Assembly (NCBI GenBank): GCA_012396115.1
Contig: JAAXOU010000006.1
Location: forward strand, 1-45,554
Direction: 5' to 3'
DNA: 45,554 nt
Origin: Streptomyces somaliensis DSM 40738
GTDB taxonomy: Bacteria > Actinomycetota > Actinomycetes > Streptomycetales > Streptomycetaceae
Shown: positions 25,038 to 33,142 of the stretch, in pieces
Layout of the letters: each line of letters begins with the position of its first letter
How positions within the stretch are numbered: the first letter of the stretch is position 1
The notes under the pieces: generated by a model
What the model was told of the DNA's origin: nothing
Database searches by the model: none
Seen by the model: the letters and a program-made list of their open reading frames with translations, nothing else
Position numbers and translations under genes: made by a program

Positions 25038-25454
25038 TCACGCCGAGCCGATGTCGTGGATGTTGTGCTGGCTGAGCTCGGGGGCATGGCGGGCCACGGT
25101 GGCGTAGTCGGCGTCGTCGTGGAGGACGGTCAGCCCGTGGTGGGCCGCGGTGGCGGCGATGACGAGGTCCACCGCGGAGGCGCTGCGGTGTTCTCCTGAC
25201 CGGGCCATGTGGCGCTGGACGGCCTCGATCCAGCGTCCCGCGTTCTTCGGGACCGACACATCGGGGTACAGGTCCGCGAACATCTCGGCGATCTCGTCGT
25301 ACTCACGGCGGTCCCGGGCGCTGTACAGGAACTCGGCGCGCTGCGGGTAGCACGAGGCAACGCTCCCCGCGTCGATCGCGTCGTGCCAGGCCGCTTGCAG
25401 CTCGGGGGCACGGAGCAGCCGGATCAGGCCGGAGGTGTCGAGCAGGTAGATCAC
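25038..25454 (-). CDS. VapC-family PIN-domain toxin
   Basis: 138-aa PIN ribonuclease of a type II toxin-antitoxin pair. Acidic active-site residues are in place: Asp in YLLDTSGLIRLL, Glu in QRAEFLYSA, Asp in SAVDLVIAATA, and Asp in LHDDADYATVA. GTG at 25454 overlaps the antitoxin stop (GTGA), so the toxin is made only with the antitoxin. VapC toxins cut tRNA or rRNA; the target here is unknown. The minus-strand pair lies in the decayed island. Confidence 0.9.
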   Translation of the reverse strand: MIYLLDTSGLIRLLRAPELQAAWHDAIDAGSVASCYPQRAEFLYSARDRREYDEIAEMFADLYPDVSVPKNAGRWIEAVQRHMARSGEHRSASAVDLVIAATAAHHGLTVLHDDADYATVARHAPELSQHNIHDIGSA

Positions 25455-25672
25455 CGGTTGCGCTTCTCCGCCTCGTGCAGGCGCTCGGCGTCCTCGACGG
25501 CGCCCCACTCACGGGCGCGCTCGAAGTGGCGGCCGATGAGGGCCGCGCGTTCCTGCTGCTCGGCGTAGAAGCGGAGCGCGAGGTTGACCGCCTCCTTCTT
25601 GGTCCTGACCTTGGACAACGCCATGGTGCGTTCGAGTGCCTCGTCATCGATGTCGATCTGGGTCACGGACAT
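25451..25672 (-). CDS. VapB-family antitoxin
   Basis: 73-aa ribbon-helix-helix-type antitoxin: SVTQIDIDDEALERTMALSK, then VRTKKEAVNLALRFYAEQQE, followed by a charged toxin-binding tail. ATG at 25672 follows GGGAG; the longer upstream frame is not supported. It is expected to neutralise VapC and repress the operon through the inverted repeat 31 bp upstream. Confidence 0.88.
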   Translation of the reverse strand: MSVTQIDIDDEALERTMALSKVRTKKEAVNLALRFYAEQQERAALIGRHFERAREWGAVEDAERLHEAEKRNR

Positions 25673-25702
25673 GTCGTGACTCCCTTCCCCGGGCACCGTG
25701 GT

Positions 25703-25736
25703 GTTGGTGATGTATGGAGAAAAGTATGCCACCAAC
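25703..25736. promoter_or_regulatory. Candidate VapB operator
   Basis: GTTGGTG (25703-25709) and CACCAAC (25730-25736) form a perfect 7-bp inverted repeat with a 20-bp AT-richer spacer containing TGTATGG and TATGCC. Its place in the promoter region fits antitoxin autoregulation. Confidence 0.5.
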
Positions 25737-25965
25737 ATGGTGTCGTTGGGCGATTCACGTGACCGGGGCAACCACACCCGGGGGTGGAGGCGGGCCGTGA
25801 CCTCACCGACAGGCGGCCGGAGCAGGGGGCACAGCGGCCGTGCCCGTCCGTGCCCTTCGCCTCGGGCAACCACGGTCGACAGGGGACGGTTCGCATGTCT
25901 CACAGCGCCCCCTTCAAGGGAGTTCTCCCCGGTCAAGGCCCATACGGATCTTCAGGCGCCCTTGG

Positions 25966-26009
25966 TTCCCAGGCGCAGAGCGCGGGTTCGGCTCCCGTCG
26001 CCCGCCCCG
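25966..26009 (+). repeat. Degenerate third copy of the tRNA-Gly 3' end
   Basis: TTCCCAGGCGCAGAGCGCGG and the following bases match the 44-bp att repeat at 37 of 44 positions. The downstream sequence (CGACGGGCCCCGGGTCGGTG) also resembles the tRNA terminator. It is read as the decayed far att site of an older insertion. Confidence 0.75.
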
Positions 26010-26099
26010 GCGACGGGCCCCGGGTCGGTGCGGTGGCCCCGGGGCTCGTGTCCCACGGGCGCCTCGCCGTCCGGCCCGTCGGGTCGGGGTTCCGCCGCC

Positions 26100-26131
26100 C
26101 CGGTGGCCGTGCCGTGCGGCACGGCCACCGG
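26100..26131. terminator. Terminator of the FG-GAP gene
   Basis: Perfect 14-bp stem CCGGTGGCCGTGCC, loop GTGC, GGCACGGCCACCGG, 38 nt beyond the minus-strand stop at 26169. Confidence 0.85.
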
Positions 26132-26168
26132 GCGGGGAGGCCGGGGCGGGGGCCGGGTAGGCCGGGCG

Positions 26169-27599
26169 TCAGTGGCTGAACTGCTCGCCGACGTGCGCGG
26201 CCCCGGACACACCGGCGAGGTCCCCGCCGTTGAAGCTGGTGCTGCCGGCTCCGGTGACCCCGGCCGTCGCGGGGAGCCTCCAGACCCGGCCCAGCCAGCC
26301 GTCCTCACCGTTGCCGCCGACGAAGACCTCGGGCGCGCCGCCGCCGCGGCCGTCGGTCACGAGGACGGCCGAGCCGAAGTGGTCCGACACCTCCGACGTG
26401 CTGGGCACGCCCTCGGCGTTCTGGGTGAACGACTGGGCTCCCGCGGTGGTGACGCCGTCGGGGCCGCCGCGCAGGACGGTGATCGCTCCGGCCCCGCTGG
26501 TGGTCACGGCGTCGGTGCCGGTCTCCCACGGCGCCCCGATGACGAGGTCCGCGTAGCCGTCGCCGTCGGTGTCGCCGAGGGCGACGCTGTCACCGAACCG
26601 GTCGCTCTTCTCGTCCGTGCCGGGCACGCCGGGGGTCGCCTGGGTGAACGTGCGCGGCGCGAGGGTCCTGCTCACGCCGTCGGGCCCACCGTAGGTGACG
26701 TAGACCACCCCGCCGGGGGTCTGGGTCGTCACGTCGCCGTCGCCGCTGGCGAAGTCCTGGTAGCCGTCGCCGTTGATGTCGCCGAAGGCGCTGCTCCAGT
26801 CCCGCCTGAGGGTGCCGCCCGGGGTCAGGCCCGCGGCGGACCCCACGTAGAGCAGGCCCGACGGGGCGCCACCGGGCTTTATGGTGCCGCCGGTCACCAC
26901 GTCGGCCACTCCGTCGCCCGTCATGTCGCCCACCGACAGCGTGCTCGGCGTGTAACCGCCGTCCACCGCGGCGGTGTGACGGAACACCGTCTTCCGGGGG
27001 ACGCCCGCGCGGCTCACCGGGCCGTGGAGGACGGCTACGCCGTACTGTTCGTAGCCCACTGCGGCGGGGGCGACGAGGTCCGCCGCGCCGTCGCCGTCGA
27101 CGTCGCCGATCCCCGCGCTGCTGTTGTAGAACGACGGGGAACCCGGGGTGCTCGAGCCGAAGGACAGCTCGGTGCCCCCGTTCAGTCCCTCGGCGCTGCC
27201 CCACAGGACCGTCCAGCTCGAGCCCTCATAAACGATCAGGTCGTCGTAACCGTCCCCGTCCAGGTCGCCGTTGCCGCCGAGGTGCCCCCAGCGCCGCTCG
27301 GCGGTCGGGTCGCCCGGCACCCCCGGGGCGGCCTGCGACACCGTCGCGCTGTTCGTGGTGACGTATCCGTCGGCGGAGCCGTACAGGACGGTGACGGCTC
27401 CGGCCTTCTTGAGGCCGTTGACGGTGGCCGCGGGCGCGCTGATGGCGATGTCGGCGTAACCGTCGCCGTTGAAGTCCGCGCGGGTGCCGCCCGCGGGGGG
27501 CGGGGCGGCGCTGGCCGCGCCGGGGGCCAGCCCGGTCACGCCGAGGACCGCGGCGGTGCACAGGGCCGCGGCAGCCGCGCGGCGGGGACGGGATTTCAT
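26169..27599 (-). CDS. Secreted FG-GAP repeat (integrin-like beta-propeller) protein
   Basis: 476-aa exported protein. The signal peptide is MKSRPRRAAAAALCTAAVLG...GAASA (cut near residue 31). About seven FG-GAP blades follow, most with a Ca-binding DxDGDGxxD loop: DFNGDGYADIAIS, DLDGDGYDDLIVY, DVDGDGAADLVAP, DMTGDGVADVVTG, DINGDGYQDFASG, DTDGDGYADLVIG, and a degenerate seventh. ATG at 27599 follows GGGAGG. It has no catalytic domain, so it may bind a surface polymer or protein. It is transcribed on its own, next to the capsule-type cluster. Confidence 0.85.
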   Translation of the reverse strand: MKSRPRRAAAAALCTAAVLGVTGLAPGAASAAPPPAGGTRADFNGDGYADIAISAPAATVNGLKKAGAVTVLYGSADGYVTTNSATVSQAAPGVPGDPTAERRWGHLGGNGDLDGDGYDDLIVYEGSSWTVLWGSAEGLNGGTELSFGSSTPGSPSFYNSSAGIGDVDGDGAADLVAPAAVGYEQYGVAVLHGPVSRAGVPRKTVFRHTAAVDGGYTPSTLSVGDMTGDGVADVVTGGTIKPGGAPSGLLYVGSAAGLTPGGTLRRDWSSAFGDINGDGYQDFASGDGDVTTQTPGGVVYVTYGGPDGVSRTLAPRTFTQATPGVPGTDEKSDRFGDSVALGDTDGDGYADLVIGAPWETGTDAVTTSGAGAITVLRGGPDGVTTAGAQSFTQNAEGVPSTSEVSDHFGSAVLVTDGRGGGAPEVFVGGNGEDGWLGRVWRLPATAGVTGAGSTSFNGGDLAGVSGAAHVGEQFSH

Positions 27600-27731
27600 C
27601 GGGGTGCCTCCCACGTCTACGGGTGTTCGTGTCCGAACTCCCTTTGTGGGACCGCCTTCCGGCCCAAAGGTTGTACCGGCGGCGGGAAACAACGCGGCGG
27701 CGGGCCGCCGGGGCGCGGGGGTGACGGCCCC

Positions 27732-28694
27732 TCAGTCCGCGGACCACGCCGCCGTGGCCGCTACCGCAGCCTGCGCGACCCGCGAGACGCTCCTCCCGCT
27801 CTCGCGGACGCTCCGGCTGAACTCCACGTGGAGGAAGGGTACTTCCGCCTCTTCCGCGGCACGGCCCTGTACGTTGGTCCGGCCTTCCAGCGGGCAGTTC
27901 CGGCTCCAGGCGCGGCAGGTGTCGAAGCCCCGGTCCCGCAGGGCGTCGGACATGGCCCGGCCCGCCTCCCTCCCCCGCGTCCCCGAGCCGGTCGAGATGA
28001 TCACGTCGTACCCGGGGGCGGTGGCGTCGTCGAACCCGTGCACCTGGATGCCCGGGAGCCGCCGCTCCAGCAACTCGTCGCACACCGCGTGGAAGACGGT
28101 GTCCCGGCGGTGCGAGACGTCGGCCGCGTCCTTCCGGCCGGCCGCGCGGTGCGCTCCCGCCAGCACCAGCACCCCTCCCGGCGTACCGCGCAGCATCGCG
28201 ACGCCGACGTCCTCGCTGTCCAGGTCGGCGACCGGGTGGGGAACCTGCACCGACCACCGGGAGGGGGAGTCGAGGTCGACGTAGACCCGTCCCCACCCGC
28301 GTGCCGCGGCGCGCGCCTCCGTGGCGTCGGCGATCTCGGCGTACCGCCGGCCGGTGGCCCGGTCGGTCAGCGTGCGGACGCGGAAGCCGACGCCGGCGAG
28401 GTGCCGCCCGGCTTCGGCGCGGCGGCCGTCGAGGAACAGGCCGACGCCCTCCGCCACGGTCCGGCGCTCCCCGCGAACCGGCTCGCGGTACCCTCCCCGC
28501 GGGCCGAGCCCGCCGGTGAACGCGGAGATGTGCTCCCCGAGGTCGACGGAGTGCCGCTCGGGCCCCGCGGACGGCTCCACCGGTCCGGATCGTGACCCGC
28601 TGCACGACGTGACATGAACCACAGATGCCATGACCGCGACCGTGGCCAGGAACTTTCCGATGAACTTCGGGTTTTTGGTGCGAACCTCGGTCAT
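27732..28694 (-). CDS. Predicted lipoprotein hydrolase (amidase-like), divergent from the PgsBC operon
   Basis: 320-aa lipoprotein: KFLATVAVMASVVHVTSC ends in a lipobox with Cys31. The mature part contains VQVPHPVADLDSEDVG, GVLVLAGAHRAAG, DVSHRRDTVFHAVCDELLER, GIQVHGFDD and FLHVEFSRSVRE. This pattern of spaced His, Asp and Glu resembles zinc-dependent amidohydrolases of the N-formylglutamate amidohydrolase/amidase type, but I cannot name the family firmly. It is divergent from the poly-gamma-glutamate-type operon, so cleavage of that polymer is a reasonable guess. ATG at 28694 lies within the palindrome ATTGT, TGTATG, ACAAT (28693-28708) and has no clear ribosome site, so it may be leaderless. 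Confidence 0.6.
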   Translation of the reverse strand: MTEVRTKNPKFIGKFLATVAVMASVVHVTSCSGSRSGPVEPSAGPERHSVDLGEHISAFTGGLGPRGGYREPVRGERRTVAEGVGLFLDGRRAEAGRHLAGVGFRVRTLTDRATGRRYAEIADATEARAAARGWGRVYVDLDSPSRWSVQVPHPVADLDSEDVGVAMLRGTPGGVLVLAGAHRAAGRKDAADVSHRRDTVFHAVCDELLERRLPGIQVHGFDDATAPGYDVIISTGSGTRGREAGRAMSDALRDRGFDTCRAWSRNCPLEGRTNVQGRAAEEAEVPFLHVEFSRSVRESGRSVSRVAQAAVAATAAWSAD

Positions 28695-28966
28695 TGTTGT
28701 ATGACAATAACAGCGTGGTTCACGACCTTCCCCCTCGACTTCACGGCCGCCCGGCCCCGTGTCGTACGTCCCCTCCCCGGCACCGGCCGGGAGCGGTCCG
28801 GAGGCGCTGAACCGCCCCTCGAAGATCCTTCGTCCACGGGCCCGGACCGCCGTACGACCATGCGGCGGCGGCATCGGTCCTCGGATTCCGGTGCTGCGCC
28901 CTGTCCGTGACCCCACAGCGGACCCGCACGTACCGCCCGCGCACAACAGGAGAGGAACACACACCC

Positions 28967-31255
28967 GTGGCAGCTTCGGGGACGAAGCGGCGGCACAAGG
29001 TCCGCCGCAGGGCCGACATGTCCCTGCTCGGCGGCATACGCCCTCCCATCGCCGTCCTGTCGGCCCTCCTGCTCTCGCTGACCGCCCTCACCGCCCTCAG
29101 CCTCGGCAGGGTCGGTCACGACGCGATCCCCGAGGCGGTGCTCACCTCCCAGCAGCACTTCGCCGAGGACGGCGCCGTCGCGATGCGCGCCTCGCTCGAC
29201 GAGAGCGTGACCGACCTCAACCGCGCGGCCGCGCTCCTCAACAGCGGTACCCCGGTCTCGGCCGACTCAGTCCTCGACAGGATCGGCAGTGTCTACCAGA
29301 AGTGGCACGGCACGGCCGTCATCGAGATCAGGTCCGGCAGGCTCCTCGCGGCACGCGGCGAGAACGTGCCGCTGACGGCGATCGACCGGGGCAAGCTGTC
29401 GGAGCCGGGCGGACTCGACCCGCGCATGGTGCGCCTCGCGAACGGCGAGACCCGCCTGCTCTCCTTCGCCCTGCTCTCCTGGCCCGGGCAGCCGCAGCAG
29501 CTCCTCGTCGCCTCCAGGAACCTGCGTTTCCCCGGCATCAGCCTCGGCGGGTCGCGGGCCATCGCCGTCATCGACTCCGAGGGCACCGTCCTCGGCGGCG
29601 ACGGCCTCCCCGAGACCGGGCGGTCCCCGTCGAGTGCGCAGCGCGAGAAGGCCGAGCGCGCCCGGAAGCAGCTGGACGCCTTCGCCGAGATCGCCGCCGG
29701 AAAGGCCCGGCAGCACCCCCTCGAGGCCAAGGAGCCCGGTGCCGGCGGTTTCCCCGGGGTCAGCGGGAGCCTGGTCGGCGGCGCGCGCGACGGCGGCCGG
29801 ACCGCGGCCGGCTACGCCACGCTCGCCGCGCCCCAGCCCGGTGGGAGCACCGTCGCCAGCGGCCTCGGCCTGACGGTCGTCGCCATGGTGGACGTCCCCG
29901 AGGAGCCCGCGCGCGAGAGGGACTCCCTCCTGGGCATCGTCGCGGCCGGAGCCCTGCTGGTCATCGGCGGGCTCGCGGTGGCCCTGCTGCTGGGTCTCGT
30001 ACAGCGTCCGCTGATCCGGCTCTTCCTGGAGAGCCGCCGGCTCACCCGGGGCGACCTCCAGCGGCCGGTGAGCGTACCGGCGTACGGGGAGGCGGCACGG
30101 ATCGGCGAGGCGCTGGAGCGGCTGAGGCGCCAACTCGTCGGCGCGTCCGGCGAGTCCGGTGACGCCGGCACCACCACCGCGGCCGCCGGACGGTTCCGCC
30201 GCGTCGGGGTCCGCGGCCTGGTGTGCGCGAGCGCGGCGCTCATCCTCCTGTGGTCCGCCCCGCTGGCGCTGCTCGTCAACCGCGCCGACGGCGAGGCCTC
30301 CGTGCCGAAGCAGCTCGTCGAGGACCAGCGTGAACGCACCGAGACCCTGGCCGACCGGGTCCGGCGGGCGCTCAACGAGGGGCACGCCGACCTGGAGTCG
30401 GTGGCCTCGCTGATCGGCGACCGTACGACGCCGGAGCAGATGACCGAGGCCCTCGACCGGACCGCGCGGGAGCACTCGCGCTACCGGTCGGTCTACGTCC
30501 TCGACGCCGACGGCGGCGTCCTCGCCCGCACCGGCGGGGACCCCTACCGCCCGGCCGGCAAGGGCCCGGGGAAGGAGGCGGTCGCCCTCCTCAACGACTC
30601 GGGCGAGGAGCCGGTCGTCGCCGGCTACGCCGAGGTGCCCAGCCGGAAGGGCTCCTTCGTGGTGGGCGAGTTCCGGATCGACTTCATCAACGCGCTGCTC
30701 CAGAGGCCCGGCCTCGGCGAGGTGCGGGTGGTCGACGCCGAGCACCGGGTGCTGGGCGGGAACAACGGCTACCGCGCCTTCCAGGACCTGCCCTCCGAGG
30801 GCCTCGAAGCCCTCGCCCGGAAGACCCGGGCGAAGGAGGCGGGCCCGCGCCCCCGCTCGGCCTTCCACCGCGACGGCGGCCTCCACATCGCCGCGGCCGC
30901 CCCGTTCACGGGCGGCGGGGCCGCGAAGTCGCTCGACTGGACGGTGGTGACCTGGAAGCCCACCGCCAACCTCGCCGTCCCCGAGTACACCCTGCAGAAC
31001 CGCACCGTGCTGGTCGGTCTGCTCGGCCTCACCGCGGCCGCCGCCTGCCTCGGCTGGCTGCACATCGTGGTGGGGCGGCCCCTGCGGGACCTGGCCCGCA
31101 GGGCTGAGGCGCTCGCCGCCGGCGACCGCCGCACCGTTCTGTACCCGCACCACCACGACGAGGTCGGTGCCGTCGTCCGCAGCCTGGAGCTGATCCGCCA
31201 GCAGCTCCAGGAGACGCGCAAGCGGGACGGTGTCCCCCTGACCGGAAGGACCTGA
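28967..31255 (+). CDS. Double sensor-HAMP membrane protein without output domain
   Basis: 762-aa membrane protein built as a tandem: TM1 (PPIAVLSALLLSLTALTALS), extracellular Cache-like sensor (about residues 50-320), TM2 (LLGIVAAGALLVIGGLAVAL), HAMP-like RPLIRLFLESRRLTRGDLQR, TM3 (GLVCASAALILLWSAPLALL), second Cache-like sensor (about 435-670), TM4 (VLVGLLGLTAAAACLGWLHI) and HAMP RPLRDLARRAEALAAGDRRT. No kinase, cyclase or methyl-accepting domain follows. GTG at 28967 is used because AGGAGAGG lies just upstream. It ends 6 nt before pgsB and holds the place where CapA/PgsA would be expected; regulation or polymer export is a guess. Confidence 0.7.
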   Translation: MAASGTKRRHKVRRRADMSLLGGIRPPIAVLSALLLSLTALTALSLGRVGHDAIPEAVLTSQQHFAEDGAVAMRASLDESVTDLNRAAALLNSGTPVSADSVLDRIGSVYQKWHGTAVIEIRSGRLLAARGENVPLTAIDRGKLSEPGGLDPRMVRLANGETRLLSFALLSWPGQPQQLLVASRNLRFPGISLGGSRAIAVIDSEGTVLGGDGLPETGRSPSSAQREKAERARKQLDAFAEIAAGKARQHPLEAKEPGAGGFPGVSGSLVGGARDGGRTAAGYATLAAPQPGGSTVASGLGLTVVAMVDVPEEPARERDSLLGIVAAGALLVIGGLAVALLLGLVQRPLIRLFLESRRLTRGDLQRPVSVPAYGEAARIGEALERLRRQLVGASGESGDAGTTTAAAGRFRRVGVRGLVCASAALILLWSAPLALLVNRADGEASVPKQLVEDQRERTETLADRVRRALNEGHADLESVASLIGDRTTPEQMTEALDRTAREHSRYRSVYVLDADGGVLARTGGDPYRPAGKGPGKEAVALLNDSGEEPVVAGYAEVPSRKGSFVVGEFRIDFINALLQRPGLGEVRVVDAEHRVLGGNNGYRAFQDLPSEGLEALARKTRAKEAGPRPRSAFHRDGGLHIAAAAPFTGGGAAKSLDWTVVTWKPTANLAVPEYTLQNRTVLVGLLGLTAAAACLGWLHIVVGRPLRDLARRAEALAAGDRRTVLYPHHHDEVGAVVRSLELIRQQLQETRKRDGVPLTGRT

Positions 31256-31261
31256 CGGACC

Positions 31262-32641
31262 GTGCTCTTCCTCTACACCGTGCTGGTGGTGTGCTGCGCG
31301 ATCCTGCTGATCGCCGGAGTCGTCGAGCAGCGGCGCCACTTCGCCAACCTCGACCGCATACCCACCCGGGTGCTGGTCAACGGCATCCGCGGCAAGAGCT
31401 CCATCACGCGGCTGTGCGCGGGCGCGCTGCGCGGCGGCGGCCTGACCACCGTGGCCAAGACGACCGGCACCGCGGCGCGGTTCATCCACCCCGACGCCAC
31501 CGAGGAGCCGGTCTACCGCAAGTTCGGCATCGCCAACGTCGTCGAGCAGATCGGGATCGTCCGCAGGGCCGCCGCGTACCGGCCGGACGCCCTGGTGATC
31601 GAGTGCATGGCCGTCATGCCGGCCCTCCAGGAGATCAACCAGTCCAAGCTGATCCGCTCCACCATCGGCGTCCTCTGCAACGTCCGCGAGGACCACCTGG
31701 CCGAGATGGGCCCCACGCTCGACGACGTCGCCCGCTCGCTGTCCCGCTCCATGCCGGAGGGCGGCATCTGCGTGACCGCCGAGAAGGACCGGTTCCACAT
31801 CCTCCAGGAGGAGGCCGACGCCAGGAACTGCCGACTGGTGTACGCCGACCCCGAGAGCGTGACCGACGAGGAGCTGCGCGGCTTCAGCTGGTTCACCTTC
31901 AAGGAGAACGTGGCCATCGCGCTGACCGTCGCCGAACTGCTCGACGTGGACCGCGCGACCGCCCTCCAGGGCATGTACGACGCCCCGCCGGACCCGGGCG
32001 TGCTCTCCGTCGAGCGGTACCGCACCCACGACGGCAAGCGGCTGCGGTTCGCGAACGTCTTCGCGGCGAACGACCCCGAGTCGACGCTGATGAACATCAA
32101 CCAGCTGCTCGGCCTGGGCGCGATCCACCGGCCGCTGAACGTGGTGATCAACTGCCGTCCCGACCGGGTCGAGCGCAACGGCCAGATGGGCGAGATCATC
32201 CCGCAGCTCGAACCGGACGCGGTGTTCGTGATCGGGCACCCCGCCAAGAGCGCGATCGACGCGATCCCCGCCGAGTGGCGTTCCCGCGCGATCGACCTGG
32301 GTGGCGACCGGCGCGACCCGGAGGAGTTCATGGGCCGGCTGCTCGGCCACCTCGGGCCCGACTCGTCCCTCGTCGCCATCGGCAACATCCACGGGCAGGG
32401 CGAGCACCTGCTGGAGCACCTCGCGGAGCTTCCCGCGGACGAGGAGCCGGACGAGGCGCCGGACGACGCCCGCGGGAGCGGCGCCGAGCCGGCCGGAGGC
32501 CCGGCGGAACCGTACGCGCCCCACCTCGACCCCTTCGCCGACTACTCACCGGCATACGAGTCCCACTACCAGCAGCCATACGTGCCGCGGCAGCACCAGC
32601 AAGCCGACGCGTGGCCCGGCTCAGGAGAAGAGCACCGTTGA
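31262..32641 (+). CDS. pgsB: Poly-gamma-glutamate synthase subunit PgsB/CapB
   Basis: 459-aa Mur-ligase-type ATP-dependent amide ligase. One N-terminal TM (LYTVLVVCCAILLIAGVV) is followed by the P-loop NGIRGKSSITRL (about residues 40-51), KTTGTAARFIHPD, the CNVREDHLAEMG block, and FAANDPESTLMNINQLLG. In CapB/PgsB this domain activates glutamate and extends a gamma-linked chain at the membrane. A non-conserved acidic/His/Gln-rich tail (about 395-459) is unusual. GTG at 31262 follows the sensor gene by 6 nt. Its TGA overlaps the TTG start of pgsC, and that coupling supports the call. Confidence 0.88.
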   Translation: MLFLYTVLVVCCAILLIAGVVEQRRHFANLDRIPTRVLVNGIRGKSSITRLCAGALRGGGLTTVAKTTGTAARFIHPDATEEPVYRKFGIANVVEQIGIVRRAAAYRPDALVIECMAVMPALQEINQSKLIRSTIGVLCNVREDHLAEMGPTLDDVARSLSRSMPEGGICVTAEKDRFHILQEEADARNCRLVYADPESVTDEELRGFSWFTFKENVAIALTVAELLDVDRATALQGMYDAPPDPGVLSVERYRTHDGKRLRFANVFAANDPESTLMNINQLLGLGAIHRPLNVVINCRPDRVERNGQMGEIIPQLEPDAVFVIGHPAKSAIDAIPAEWRSRAIDLGGDRRDPEEFMGRLLGHLGPDSSLVAIGNIHGQGEHLLEHLAELPADEEPDEAPDDARGSGAEPAGGPAEPYAPHLDPFADYSPAYESHYQQPYVPRQHQQADAWPGSGEEHR

Positions 32642-33120
32642 TCCCCGCCGTCCTCACCCCCGAGATCGCCGCGATAGGCATTGCGCTCGGGTTGCTGTTC
32701 TCGCTGGTCTGCTACCTGACGACCAACCTGTCCCCGGGCGGCATGATCACCCCGGGCTGGCTCGCCCTCACCCTCGTCGAGGACCTGCAGCGCGCCGCGA
32801 TGGTCGTCGGCGTGACGGTCCTCACGTACGTCTGCACGCTGCTCACGCAGAAGTACGTCATCCTCTACGGCAAGCGCCTGTTCGCGACGGTCGTGCTGAT
32901 CGGCGTGGTGCTGCAGGGCACGGTGATGATCGTGCTGCAGGCCGAGTTCCCCCTGCTGTACGCGAACCAGACCCTCGGCTTCATCGTGCCCGGACTGATC
33001 GCCTACCAGCTGGTCCGCCAGCCGAAGGGCCCGACCGTACTGGCCACCGGCTCCGTGACGCTCATGGCCTACGTCGTCCTCACCGCCGGGATCCTGCTCG
33101 GCGTCATGCCGTCCGCCTGA
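32638..33120 (+). CDS. pgsC: Poly-gamma-glutamate synthesis protein PgsC/CapC
   Basis: 160-aa integral membrane protein with about five TM helices (IAAIGIALGLLFSLVCYLTT, MVVGVTVLTYVCTLLTQKYV, LFATVVLIGVVLQGTVMIVL, TLGFIVPGLIAYQLV, LMAYVVLTAGILLGVM). It carries the CapC signature NLSPGGMITPGWLAL. It forms the membrane synthase with PgsB. The start is TTG 32638, overlapping the pgsB stop (TTGA), with AGGAG 10 nt ahead. Confidence 0.88.
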   Translation: MIPAVLTPEIAAIGIALGLLFSLVCYLTTNLSPGGMITPGWLALTLVEDLQRAAMVVGVTVLTYVCTLLTQKYVILYGKRLFATVVLIGVVLQGTVMIVLQAEFPLLYANQTLGFIVPGLIAYQLVRQPKGPTVLATGSVTLMAYVVLTAGILLGVMPSA

Positions 33121-33142
33121 CCGACCGTTCGGAGTCGAAACC

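Larger units (their letters stand above)
25673..26168. other. Intergenic stretch with att remnant
   Basis: Apart from the VapB operator, the degenerate att copy and the FG-GAP terminator, nothing recognisable is seen. Open frames crossing it translate the tRNA-like sequence and are not credible. Confidence 0.5.

Noticed and set aside
25784-26179. Plus-strand open frames through 25.8-26.2 kb
   Set aside because: They run through the tRNA-like remnant and a terminator; no ribosome site and no protein-like conservation.
29267-32524. A 1085-codon minus-strand open frame over the sensor and pgsB genes
   Set aside because: Antisense shadow of genes with recognisable domains; composition is repetitive VDRAGxGVG-like.
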